A stretch of DNA of 64,000 bases, from NCBI GenBank assembly GCA_902629935.1, contig CACOSU010000001.1:1-64000 (forward strand), read 5' to 3'. Positions 44,489-53,034 of the stretch are shown piece by piece (position 1 is the first letter of the stretch; every line of letters begins with the position of its first letter). Origin of the DNA: an uncultured Pelagibacteraceae bacterium. GTDB lineage: Bacteria; Pseudomonadota; Alphaproteobacteria; Pelagibacterales; Pelagibacteraceae. Position numbers and translations under genes: made by a program. The notes below the pieces were generated by a model. That model made no database searches. It was not told the origin of the DNA and saw only the letters and a program-made list of their open reading frames with translations.

Positions 44489-45457
44489 TTATCTTTGATA
44501 TTCTATAAATTTTCTTAGAGATTTGTTTAAGAATTTTTCGTAAATTTGACCAGAGCTTGAATGTTTTTTAGAGTTTAAAAAGAATTTATTCATTTTAAAA
44601 TCATAGGAAGGCTCAAAGAAAAAAGGAACTGATAGTCTTTTACTTTTGTTCCATAACACTCTGTGATTTGTTGCTTTAAACTTTCCTTTGCTTAAAAATT
44701 CTAGAGCTCTACCAGTATTTACAACTAAAGCTTTTTTGTTAAATGGTACATCATACCATTGTTTATTTTTTCTGTTTTGTACTTGCAATCCACCTTTTCT
44801 ATCTTGATAAAGAACTGTAAATATTCCACTATCAACATGTGTTTCACATCCAAGAGCAACCCCATCTTGTTTTGATATTTCTACAGGTTTTGATTGATTA
44901 GGATAATAATTAAATCTAAGAGTACTAAGTGTTTTTAATCTTGAAAAAGCTTTACTCGAAATATTTGGATTTTTATTACTAACTTTGATTACACTTTTAA
45001 ACAAAGTTTCACTCAACCTATAAATATTATCAAAATATTTATTTAAAATCTTAATTGATTTTTTATTAAAACATCTATGCAGATTAAGATACTCTATATA
45101 TTGATTATTTAGATTTGCAGAATATTTTTTCGATACTTTTAAATCACCTATGTCCAAACCTTCTTTTCCATTTACATCGTTAGGAAAATATCCCCTGTAT
45201 AAATTTTTATTCTTTTTATTCCATTTTTTTGGAGATAATTTTTTTTTATTATTATCTGACAAATTAAAGAATTTATTTCCAACCTCACAGGTTTTGTAAA
45301 TTTCTTTTAAATTAATTCCATGACCTGTAATTTGAAAAAATCCTATATTAACACAAGCTTTTTCAATTTCTTTAATTGTTTTATATGCACTTTGGGTTTC
45401 AAAATTATTTCCAATCAGCGAGGTAATATCAATTGTTGGTATATAGCTTTTTGTCAT
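44489..45457 (-). CDS. 2-oxoglutarate/Fe(II) oxygenase, isopenicillin-N-synthase-like
   Basis: A 322-residue enzyme of the plant-DIOX/IPNS group. The N-terminal DIOX_N part (IPTIDITSLIG ... IGFFQITGHGI) and C-terminal jelly roll are present. Iron ligands are His and Asp in CETHVDSGIFTVLYQD and the distal His in TNHRVLWNKSKRLSVPFFF, whose RLS triple binds 2-oxoglutarate. Bacterial members hydroxylate or ring-modify small molecules; substrate unknown. Coupled to an EamA transporter by ATGA overlap. Confidence 0.88.
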   Translation of the reverse strand: MTKSYIPTIDITSLIGNNFETQSAYKTIKEIEKACVNIGFFQITGHGINLKEIYKTCEVGNKFFNLSDNNKKKLSPKKWNKKNKNLYRGYFPNDVNGKEGLDIGDLKVSKKYSANLNNQYIEYLNLHRCFNKKSIKILNKYFDNIYRLSETLFKSVIKVSNKNPNISSKAFSRLKTLSTLRFNYYPNQSKPVEISKQDGVALGCETHVDSGIFTVLYQDRKGGLQVQNRKNKQWYDVPFNKKALVVNTGRALEFLSKGKFKATNHRVLWNKSKRLSVPFFFEPSYDFKMNKFFLNSKKHSSSGQIYEKFLNKSLRKFIEYQR

Positions 45458-46407
45458 CTTCTTACTGGAGTTTCTGTTGCAATGTATTGGTCTCTAGCTT
45501 TTTCTCTAAAGTAAATATAAATTCCAGCTGCTATTATACATGCAACTCCAAAAAATGTTCTGCCTGAAGGAATTTCATTGAATAAAAAATATCCAGGTAT
45601 CATTGACATAATAATTAATGAGTATTCAAATAGAGAAACTACAGAAGGTGAAGCCACAATGTAAGCTGAAAATATGCAGAGAAAAGCTATAGAGGCGACA
45701 AAACCAAAAAATAAAATAAATTTCCATGTATATTCAATGTTTGAAAACCACTCTCTAAAAATAAACTGTGTAGTTGGATCAAAGTCTGGGTTATTCAATT
45801 GTCCATTTCCCATAAACAAATATATAAGACCACATAAAATTAGGGCTATTAAATAAAAATAAAATAGTTGAGTATTTACATCGTCTTTATCAGATGTGTA
45901 TTTTGTTATTGTCATGGATGCAGCATAAAAAAATGCACATAACACTGGAAGCAAACTTTTATATTCAAAGTCAGAAAAGTTTGGATCAAGCACAATAAAA
46001 ACTCCCGCAAAACCAAATACAATTGCTGACCATCTTCTTATTCCAATAAACTCTTTCAAAAAAAATTTAGCAAAAATAGATACAAAAAAAGGGCAAGAGA
46101 AAAATAGGGCATTTGCTGTTGCTAAGGGCATATAAGTAAGAGAAATAAAGAAAGCTGAAAATGCCAAAAAGTGAAGAACCACTCTAACAATTGTTAAAAT
46201 AGGATAATAAGTTTTTAATGAAACTTTTTGTTTTCTAAATTTTATGTAACTAAAAAGCAAAACTGCTGCAACAAAATATCTTCCAAAAAAAATCTCATAA
46301 AGAGAGGATTTTTCAAAAATATATTTAATTAAAGAGTCTTGCATCGCAAATAAAGTCATCGCAATGATAATTAAAAATATACCTTTTGAATTATTATCTC
46401 TTGTCAT
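45454..46407 (-). CDS. EamA/DMT-family transporter (copy 1)
   Basis: A 317-residue membrane protein with ten predicted helices in two EamA halves. The C-terminal tail REKARDQYIATETPVR is nearly the same as that of the next gene upstream, as are internal blocks (LKEFIGIRRWSAIV/LKEEIGLRRWSAVV), so the pair arose by tandem duplication. DMT members export amino acids, nucleotides or S-adenosylmethionine-like compounds; substrate unknown. Confidence 0.92.
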   Translation of the reverse strand: MTRDNNSKGIFLIIIAMTLFAMQDSLIKYIFEKSSLYEIFFGRYFVAAVLLFSYIKFRKQKVSLKTYYPILTIVRVVLHFLAFSAFFISLTYMPLATANALFFSCPFFVSIFAKFFLKEFIGIRRWSAIVFGFAGVFIVLDPNFSDFEYKSLLPVLCAFFYAASMTITKYTSDKDDVNTQLFYFYLIALILCGLIYLFMGNGQLNNPDFDPTTQFIFREWFSNIEYTWKFILFFGFVASIAFLCIFSAYIVASPSVVSLFEYSLIIMSMIPGYFLFNEIPSGRTFFGVACIIAAGIYIYFREKARDQYIATETPVRR

Positions 46408-47358
46408 TTATCTTAGAGGTTTTTCTGTAGCAATTGATTGATTTTGTGCTTTTTCACGCATAAAAATATAAATTCCACTTGATACAATTATTAAAATTCC
46501 AATTATAGTGTTTAACGAAGGTATTTCATCGAAATATAGCCATCCTACTAGTGGGGACCAAAATAATATTGAATATTCAAAAGGTGAAACTACAGAAGGT
46601 GAAGCTATGCTGTAAGCTGTAAATAAAAAAAAGAAAGCGATAGTAGCTGTAACACCAGTTGCAGTCATTAATAGGATATTAGAATTAAAATTAACAAACC
46701 ATTCTCTAAATATAAATTGAGAAGCTGGATGATTTAAAGTGTTGTATTGACCGTCACCAATAACAAAATAGAAAATTATACTTAGAATAATTGCACCAAT
46801 ATAAAATGTAAAAGTTTGGGTATAAACGCTATCCTTATCAGATGTTTTTTTTATAATGATCATAGATAATGAGTAACAAAAGGCACATAAAATAGGTAAT
46901 AAACTTAAATAGTTAAAATTACTGAAATCAGGATTTAAAGTCACATAAACACCAATAAATCCCACAACCACAGCAGACCATCTTCTTAATCCTATTTCTT
47001 CCTTTAAAAAAAAATGAGCAAATATTGTAATTAAAAATGGAGTAACAAAAAATAAAGCTGTAGCAGTCCCAAGTGGTAACACAGTCAAAGAAACATAAAA
47101 AGAACTAAAACCAAAGAAAAAAAGTATTACACGGGTAAAAGTTAAAAGAGGATATTGGCTTTTAAATACTATTGGTTTTTTTGTAATTATTAAAAATAAT
47201 AAAATAAGCACAAAACTTACTACTGTCCTTACTAAGTAAACTTCATAAAGTGAAACAAAATTATAAATATGCTTCATAATTCCGTCCTGTACAGAAAAAA
47301 CCATCATGGCAATTAATATGTAAGCTATTCCTTTAGGATTATTATTTGGAGTACTCAT
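46408..47358 (-). CDS. EamA/DMT-family transporter (copy 2)
   Basis: Paralogue of the downstream gene, 316 residues, ten helices. Shared features include the start NNPKGIAYILIAMM, FKSQYPLLTFTRVILFF, GLRRWSAVVVGFIGVYVTLNPDFS and the tail REKAQNQSIATEKPLR. The two genes touch (46407/46408), so they are co-translated and could even form a heterodimer. It opens a minus-strand group with the 2OG oxygenase and the TPR-methyltransferase. Confidence 0.92.
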   Translation of the reverse strand: MSTPNNNPKGIAYILIAMMVFSVQDGIMKHIYNFVSLYEVYLVRTVVSFVLILLFLIITKKPIVFKSQYPLLTFTRVILFFFGFSSFYVSLTVLPLGTATALFFVTPFLITIFAHFFLKEEIGLRRWSAVVVGFIGVYVTLNPDFSNFNYLSLLPILCAFCYSLSMIIIKKTSDKDSVYTQTFTFYIGAIILSIIFYFVIGDGQYNTLNHPASQFIFREWFVNFNSNILLMTATGVTATIAFFFLFTAYSIASPSVVSPFEYSILFWSPLVGWLYFDEIPSLNTIIGILIIVSSGIYIFMREKAQNQSIATEKPLR

Positions 47359-47421
47359 TGATGACCTATATCAAAAAAGAATATGTTTTTAAATTTATTA
47401 AATTTATGCCATATTCATTCT

Positions 47422-48408
47422 ATGAGTTCAGATGAAGATAAGATAATGATGGAAACTCTATATTGGTGGGGTATTCCAACCTTATTTAGATGTAAAAATG
47501 ATCCTGAACCAAAGAACTGCGATATAGCATTAGTTGGTGTTCCACATAGTACAGGAAATGGGACCACAGAAAGAGATCAACATCTAGGTCCAAGAGCAGT
47601 TAGAAATATTTCTGCAATGCTAAAACGTTCGCATTTTGATTATAAAATTGATCCTTGGAAAGAAAATAAAATTCATGATTTAGGAGATGTTCCTTTTCCA
47701 GAAGCAAATAACAATGAAAAATGTATTGAGAGAATTTCAGCTTTTTATGATCAAATTGAGCAAGCAGAAAAACCAGTTGTATCAATCGGTGGAGATCACT
47801 CAATAACAGGTGGAATCGTACAAAGCTTAGCAAAGAAAAATTCAAAACTTACAAAAGGTAAAAAAATAACTTTCGTTCATTTTGATGCTCACACTGATTG
47901 TTTTGAAAAATTAGATCATTTTCTTGGAGCAAAAAAATCAGCAGCTCATTGGGCTTCTTACTTAGTTAAACAAGGAAACGTTGATCCACATACAAGTACT
48001 CAAATAGGTATAAGAGGAAATCCAAGAACATTAGATTGGCTTCAAGCTAGTTATGATATTGGTTATCAAGTAATAACTATGGATGAGTATAGAAAGTGGG
48101 GCCATGAAAAATGTTCAAAAATGATTTTGGATAGGTTAGGGGACAATCCAATTTATATAACTTTTGATTTAGATTGTTTAGATCCATCAGTTGCACCAGG
48201 TGTTGCAAACATTGAACCAGCTTATAAAGGATTTAATATGGACGAGGTCAGAAAACTTCTTCAGTCCTTAAAAGGAAAAAATATTATTGGTGGTGATGTA
48301 GTGTGTTTAATGCCAACTAAAGATAGCCCAAATCAAATAACAGCTATGGTAGCAGCCTCAATAATGTTTGAAATTATCTCTTTAATATCAATTTATCGAA
48401 ACAAATAA
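47422..48408 (+). CDS. Ureohydrolase (agmatinase/guanidino-acid hydrolase family)
   Basis: Di-manganese hydrolase, 328 residues from the ATG at 47422 (MSSDEDKIMMETLYWWG); an open frame extends 13 codons upstream. Metal ligands are all present: GGDHSITGG, FVHFDAHTD and FDLDCLDPSVAPG. It releases urea from a guanidino compound. The long N-terminus and the TLYWWGIPTLF start resemble guanidinobutyrase-like or marine agmatinase members more than arginase. The substrate could be agmatine, guanidinobutyrate or guanidinopropionate. Followed 8 bp later by a small membrane protein. Confidence 0.88.
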   Translation: MSSDEDKIMMETLYWWGIPTLFRCKNDPEPKNCDIALVGVPHSTGNGTTERDQHLGPRAVRNISAMLKRSHFDYKIDPWKENKIHDLGDVPFPEANNNEKCIERISAFYDQIEQAEKPVVSIGGDHSITGGIVQSLAKKNSKLTKGKKITFVHFDAHTDCFEKLDHFLGAKKSAAHWASYLVKQGNVDPHTSTQIGIRGNPRTLDWLQASYDIGYQVITMDEYRKWGHEKCSKMILDRLGDNPIYITFDLDCLDPSVAPGVANIEPAYKGFNMDEVRKLLQSLKGKNIIGGDVVCLMPTKDSPNQITAMVAASIMFEIISLISIYRNK

Positions 48409-48416
48409 GTTTAATA

Positions 48417-48854
48417 ATGAGTCAGAAATTAACAAAAAAACAAAGAGAGGAGGTTTCTGACTTAGTAATTTCCTATCCCAAATATGATTATTACAAAAAA
48501 AAATTTTATAGAGGTCATAATTTTGACTATAAACTTGTAATTACTCCAGAAACTAGAGGAACTGATCATCCAGGGATGCATTTTACTGGTATATGCACTT
48601 GGTGGGAGGCTAGAGGAAAATGGAAAATCTCTAGAGCAGACATGGTTAGATTAATTGAAAAAAAAACAATAATTCATACTTGGAAAGATCCATATGAGGA
48701 AAAATCATATGAAGGAAAGTTTAAATTTGTAAATAGAGAACCCACTGAAAAAGAGTGGAAAAAAAAGATTGATGAGATGAACAAATCAAATAGAAAATTT
48801 TGGTTGGTTGTGTCAGTTATTGGATTAGTAATACTTTTAATTTATAATAATTAA
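48417..48854 (+). CDS. Conserved-looking protein with a C-terminal membrane anchor
   Basis: A 145-residue protein not recognised by family. The body is polar and aromatic-rich (YPKYDYYKKKFYRGHNFDYKL, then HPGMHFTGICTWWEARGKW), suggesting a small beta fold. The last 20 residues (FWLVVSVIGLVILLIYNN) form a membrane helix, so it is tail-anchored. It follows the ureohydrolase by 8 bp and probably shares its mRNA. Its 3' end overlaps the GMC gene by 4 bp, convergently. Confidence 0.75.
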   Translation: MSQKLTKKQREEVSDLVISYPKYDYYKKKFYRGHNFDYKLVITPETRGTDHPGMHFTGICTWWEARGKWKISRADMVRLIEKKTIIHTWKDPYEEKSYEGKFKFVNREPTEKEWKKKIDEMNKSNRKFWLVVSVIGLVILLIYNN

Positions 48855-50431
48855 TTTAATATTGTGCTAGCAGCTTTTTCGGCTATCATTAAAGTTGGGG
48901 CATTTAAATTTCCACTTGTTATTTCTGGCATTACAGATGCATCAACAACTCTCAGATTTTCTAAACCATGCACTTTTAGTTTTTGATCGACAACAGCCAT
49001 ATTATCTTCTCCCATTTTTAAAGTACAAGATGGATGATAAGCAGTTTCAGCCTTAGATCGAATATATTCCTCAAATACTTCATTAGTGTCAGCATGTTCT
49101 CCAGGTCCAATTTCTTTTCCCGCAAATGGTTTTAAAGAATTTTGTCCTAAAATTTTCCTTGCAACATGAATACACTCAATAGTTTGTTTTAAATCATCTT
49201 CATTCTCTAAATAATTAAATTGAATTTTTGGATAGTCGTATGGATTTGAACTATTTAAGGTTACATGACCTCTACTTTTAGGATGATTTGGACTTGCGTG
49301 CAATTGATATCCATGCCTGTCAGGGTCTACTAATCCATGATCAATCACAAATGCAGGAAAAAAATGAAATTGAATATTAGGATATTCTCGTTCAGGCGAT
49401 GATTTGCAAAATCCACCAGCCTCTAAAAATGAAGTTGAGCATGGTCCTGTTTTTGATAAAAACCATTGAATACCAATTCTCAACATATTCAATTTATTAA
49501 TATAAGAATACAGAGTGTCAGATGTTTTACACTCTTGTTGAACGTAGGTTTCTAAATGATCCTGCAAATTTTTACCAACACCTTCAAGATGATGAACAAC
49601 ATCAATTCCTTTGTCTTTCAAATGTTGACTAGGTCCAACTCCTGATAGCATTAATAACTGAGGAGAATTAATTGCACCACCGCTTAGTATAACTTCTCTA
49701 TTTGCATAAATTTTTTCAACTTTATTTTTTATTTTTACTTCAATACCTATTGCTTTTTTTCCATCAAAAATAATTTTTTCAACAAATGAGTCGGTAAAAA
49801 TGTTTAAATTCTTTCTTTTTCTTGCTGGATTTAAATAATATTTTGAAACACTGGCTCTTTCTCCATTATGGATAGTTACATCATACATACCAAAGCCTTC
49901 TTGTTCTTTACCATTCATATCATTATTTATTTTATAACCAGCTTCTCCAGCTGAATCGATAAATGCTTTAAATAGAGGATTTTTATTTTTAGATTGATTA
50001 ACTGGCAATAAACCATCTCCACCTCTATATTCATTCTTTCCTTCAGACCAAGTCTCAATTTTTTTAAAATAAGGCAATACCTTTTCATATGACCAATCTG
50101 TTAATCCAAAAGAAGCCCATCTTTGATAATCGTTTGGATTTCCTCTTACAAAAACCATTCCATTATGTGCAGAGCAACCACCAATCATCTTTCCTCTAGG
50201 GCAAAATAATTTTCTATTATTTAAATAAGGCTCTGGCTCTGAATAATATTTGTAATTATATTTGGGATCATGCATTGTATATAAAATTGCAAGTGGCATA
50301 TTCACTTTCCAAATATCACTAGGTTTACCAGCTTCAAATATCGCTACAGTATTTTTGCCATTTTCAGTTAATCGATTTGCAAGCACACAGCCAGCTGAAC
50401 CAGCACCAATTATTAAATAATCAAACTTCAT
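48851..50431 (-). CDS. GMC oxidoreductase, choline-dehydrogenase-like
   Basis: FAD enzyme of 526 residues. GAGSAGCVLANRLTENG is the FAD site, CPRGKMIGGCSAHNGM and INSPQLLMLSGVGP are the two GMC signatures, and the catalytic His is in YHPSCTLKMG. The final NAPTLMIAEKAAS is typical. It oxidises an alcohol to an aldehyde; choline is possible but BetA-like proteins cover many alcohols. It is the last gene of the 53.0-48.9 kb operon, overlapping the PhnZ-like gene by 4 bp, so its substrate may come from that pathway. Confidence 0.9.
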   Translation of the reverse strand: MKFDYLIIGAGSAGCVLANRLTENGKNTVAIFEAGKPSDIWKVNMPLAILYTMHDPKYNYKYYSEPEPYLNNRKLFCPRGKMIGGCSAHNGMVFVRGNPNDYQRWASFGLTDWSYEKVLPYFKKIETWSEGKNEYRGGDGLLPVNQSKNKNPLFKAFIDSAGEAGYKINNDMNGKEQEGFGMYDVTIHNGERASVSKYYLNPARKRKNLNIFTDSFVEKIIFDGKKAIGIEVKIKNKVEKIYANREVILSGGAINSPQLLMLSGVGPSQHLKDKGIDVVHHLEGVGKNLQDHLETYVQQECKTSDTLYSYINKLNMLRIGIQWFLSKTGPCSTSFLEAGGFCKSSPEREYPNIQFHFFPAFVIDHGLVDPDRHGYQLHASPNHPKSRGHVTLNSSNPYDYPKIQFNYLENEDDLKQTIECIHVARKILGQNSLKPFAGKEIGPGEHADTNEVFEEYIRSKAETAYHPSCTLKMGEDNMAVVDQKLKVHGLENLRVVDASVMPEITSGNLNAPTLMIAEKAASTILN

Positions 50432-50964
50432 ATAAGACTTGATGTTAGTAATTTTTTATATTGATGAATTGACTTCATTTTGATGCCTGTCCTTTTTGCC
50501 GCTTCATCAAATTTTCTAACAAGAATTGATGATTTGAAATATTTTTTTTTCTCAAAATCACTGGATTCGTCATCATTTAAAACTCCACCTTGTAAATTAA
50601 GGCTTACTCGTGAAGCCTCTGAGAGTTTATTATAATAATTTTTATTTCTAGCTAAATAACGCTTAGCGAGAACATGATATTTAATTGGTTCTACAATCTC
50701 TTCTTTAAAAAAACTTTTTAAATATTCATATCCTATACTTTCATGCTCGCCATCCAAATTAGATTCAACTAATTCGTCTGGATTTTCAATAATGAAATGC
50801 CCATAATCATGTAATAAACATGAGCATATGATCTCTTTTTTACATTTAGCTTTTTCAGCTAACATTGCGGCTTGTATCATGTGTTGAGACATCGTTACAT
50901 TTTCACCTATATAAAGTGATTGGTTATTGGTAAAATTTGATATTATTTTTTCAACTACTTGCAT
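50428..50964 (-). CDS. PhnZ/TmpB-like HD-domain di-iron oxygenase
   Basis: A 178-residue HD protein. Candidate iron ligands His28, His52, Asp53, His74, His97 and Asp153 keep the spacing of the six ligands I recall for PhnZ (34, 58, 59, 80, 104, 161). Residues I recall contacting the phosphonate there also have counterparts: Tyr18 and Glu21 (YIGENVT), His56 (LLHDYGH), Lys101 (HVLAKRYL) and Arg150. SLNLQGG is another family block. PhnZ cleaves the C-P bond of 1-hydroxy-2-aminoethylphosphonate after hydroxylation by a 2OG oxygenase. A TauD-type oxygenase lies 5 bp upstream. Confidence 0.85.
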   Translation of the reverse strand: MQVVEKIISNFTNNQSLYIGENVTMSQHMIQAAMLAEKAKCKKEIICSCLLHDYGHFIIENPDELVESNLDGEHESIGYEYLKSFFKEEIVEPIKYHVLAKRYLARNKNYYNKLSEASRVSLNLQGGVLNDDESSDFEKKKYFKSSILVRKFDEAAKRTGIKMKSIHQYKKLLTSSLI

Positions 50965-50969
50965 TTTGA

Positions 50970-51803
50970 CTATTGAGGTCTATCTCCTTCAATTGCAATT
51001 CTATCCATTATTCTCTCATATCCCAAACCTCTACCAGGAAAAAAGTCAGCTATTGCATAATGAATGACACTTCTATTGTCCCAAATTGCAACAGTATTTT
51101 CCGTCCAATTAAATCTACAAGTTAAATCTAATCTTGCTTGATGCTCAAATATTTCTTTCAATATTTGATCACTTTCCTCTTTTTCTAATCCAATAATTTG
51201 TTTCGTATAAGTCCAATTAACAAATAAAATTTTTTTACCTGTTTCTGGATGTGTTCTAACAATTGGATGTTCATTTGAATAAGAGTCATAATTTCTTTTT
51301 TCATTTCCTTCCATATACTTATAATTATCTATGAAAAATTCTGCACCAAGAGAGCTGTGAATTGCTTTTTTATCTTTTATTTTCTCTTTAATTTTATTAT
51401 CTAATGTTTCCCAAGCTAACTCCATATTGGAAAAACAAGTATCACCACCAACAGGAGGGATTTTTAAAGATTTTAATATTACTGCTTTTGTTGGTTTTGC
51501 GTTATAACTAACGTCACTATGCCAATTCTCACCCCATTGGTTTTTTTCCTCTTTACCTTTTATTATTCTAACAATTTCAGGGTAATCGTTTAATCCTTTT
51601 ACATATGCATGAGTTTCTAAAGGTCCAAACTTTTCAGCAAGTGCAATTTGTTGTTTTTTAGTAATAGGCTGATCTCTAAAGAAAATAACTTTATGTTCTA
51701 AAAGAAGATCATTTATTTTCTTAAAATTTAAATCTGAAACATCGGTTAAATCTATACCTTTAATTTCAGCTCCTAATGCACCAGAAAGTAACTTAATTTC
51801 CAT
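50970..51803 (-). CDS. TauD-family 2-oxoglutarate dioxygenase
   Basis: A 277-residue Fe(II)/2OG enzyme of the taurine dioxygenase/TfdA group. Iron ligands His95-x-Asp97 (NWHSDVSY) and His249 (RSVIHYAIADF), with the 2OG-binding arginine in GYERIMDRIAIEGDRP. VIFFRDQPI and the VGGDTCFSNM block are standard. Known substrates of the family include taurine, alkylsulfates, 2,4-D, gamma-butyrobetaine and quaternary-amine phosphonates. Coupling to a PhnZ-like enzyme favours alpha-hydroxylation of a phosphonate; taurine is the main alternative. Confidence 0.9.
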   Translation of the reverse strand: MEIKLLSGALGAEIKGIDLTDVSDLNFKKINDLLLEHKVIFFRDQPITKKQQIALAEKFGPLETHAYVKGLNDYPEIVRIIKGKEEKNQWGENWHSDVSYNAKPTKAVILKSLKIPPVGGDTCFSNMELAWETLDNKIKEKIKDKKAIHSSLGAEFFIDNYKYMEGNEKRNYDSYSNEHPIVRTHPETGKKILFVNWTYTKQIIGLEKEESDQILKEIFEHQARLDLTCRFNWTENTVAIWDNRSVIHYAIADFFPGRGLGYERIMDRIAIEGDRPQ

Positions 51804-52270
51804 TATTTTTTCAATTTTCCAGTTATCACAAGATCATTATCCCTAAAATTTGATTTGTTTAATTTAATAAAATCATCCATTAACTTAATTTTGTCTTGTT
51901 CAAATTCTGCCACTTTTCTCTTATTTAAGTCAATATACAAAGATAACATTTCTAAAGTTGCTGATAATTTTTTTGTAGTTGTTTCAAGCATTTCCATTTT
52001 GAAGTGTAATCTTTTTTTGTCATGATCAAAAAAGGTAAGATTAATTTCTACCTCTTCACCCTCCTTTACCTCATTATTATAAGTTGTGTGTGTTTCAACA
52101 ACCATGGTGCTCATTTTGTTAGTTTTTGCTGAGTCCTCACCCATCTTAAATTTTTGTAACATTATTTCCCAAATTTGATCAAAAATAAGAACATAGTAAG
52201 CCATGTTCATATGATTATTATAGTCTGTCCACTCTTTTTTGATAATTTGATTTGATATATGTATAGACAT
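51803..52270 (-). CDS. Hotdog-fold acyl-CoA thioesterase
   Basis: A 155-residue 4-hydroxybenzoyl-CoA-thioesterase-like protein. KEWTDYNNHMNMAYYVLIFDQ carries the DxNxHMN active-site pattern of betainyl-CoA thioesterases and similar enzymes (D-x-N-x-H). With a BKACE enzyme divergently placed at 53.0 kb and carnitine dehydrogenase at 58.8 kb, the likely job is hydrolysis of betainyl-CoA to glycine betaine. It touches its neighbours on both sides (1 bp overlap and no gap). Confidence 0.85.
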   Translation of the reverse strand: MSIHISNQIIKKEWTDYNNHMNMAYYVLIFDQIWEIMLQKFKMGEDSAKTNKMSTMVVETHTTYNNEVKEGEEVEINLTFFDHDKKRLHFKMEMLETTTKKLSATLEMLSLYIDLNKRKVAEFEQDKIKLMDDFIKLNKSNFRDNDLVITGKLKK

Positions 52271-52999
52271 TTAATTTTTATAATCTGGTTCTTCTTTATC
52301 TAAAATTAATTTTATTTGATCAAGATGTAATTTTGCTAAATCAATTGGATAGTTTGCAGTTTCTTGAGCTGTTTTTTCAGCAACATCTTCGCTAACTACA
52401 TTCAATTCTTGATTTGAGGCCAAAGCAGTTAAATAAGTTTCTGCTGCTTTTTCAAAATAATATAAATAATTAAAACCTTCTGCAACTGTCTGTCCTGTTG
52501 TAATAATTCCATGGTTAGCAAGTAACATATGTTGTTTATTTCCTAAAGCACTAGCCATCTTCATAGCCTCATCCTCAAATCCTAATCCTCCAAATTCATT
52601 ATAAACTGAGACTCTATTATAAAATATCATAGTATTTTGATCTATAGGTTTCATTATAGGATCTTTTAATGTTGATAAAGCTGTTGCATACTTTGAATGA
52701 CAATGAAAAATACATTTTGCATGTGGAATTTTTTGATGTATTGCACCATGAATGCTAATTGCTGTAGGGTCAATTAAATTAGGCTTATTCTTTAGTTCAT
52801 TAATATTTTCTTTAGTCACTAAAATTAAATCACTAGCTTTAATTTGACTAAAATGTATGCCAGCTTTATTGACGTAGAAATTAGTTGAAGAGCCTGGGAG
52901 GCACGCACTAAAATGGTTTGCAACACCCTCGTGCATATTTAGTCTTGCAGTCCATCTAAAAGTAGCAGCTAAATCTTTTTGTAATTCGGTTATTTCCAT
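52271..52999 (-). CDS. Class II aldolase/adducin family protein
   Basis: A 242-residue zinc enzyme fold. HCHSKYATALS near residue 97 and the later LLANHGIITTGQT supply three histidines for zinc; Glu/Asp acid-base is in the NxHEGVANHFSACLP start. Members include fuculose-phosphate aldolase and various decarboxylases and epimerases; the longer N-terminus and MHEGVANH motif are typical of the non-sugar 'adducin-like' group. First gene of the minus-strand operon, divergent from the BKACE gene across 35 bp. Confidence 0.88.
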   Translation of the reverse strand: MEITELQKDLAATFRWTARLNMHEGVANHFSACLPGSSTNFYVNKAGIHFSQIKASDLILVTKENINELKNKPNLIDPTAISIHGAIHQKIPHAKCIFHCHSKYATALSTLKDPIMKPIDQNTMIFYNRVSVYNEFGGLGFEDEAMKMASALGNKQHMLLANHGIITTGQTVAEGFNYLYYFEKAAETYLTALASNQELNVVSEDVAEKTAQETANYPIDLAKLHLDQIKLILDKEEPDYKN

Positions 53000-53034
53000 T
53001 TTTGTTAAATTAAACTATATTTAATTTACAATTT

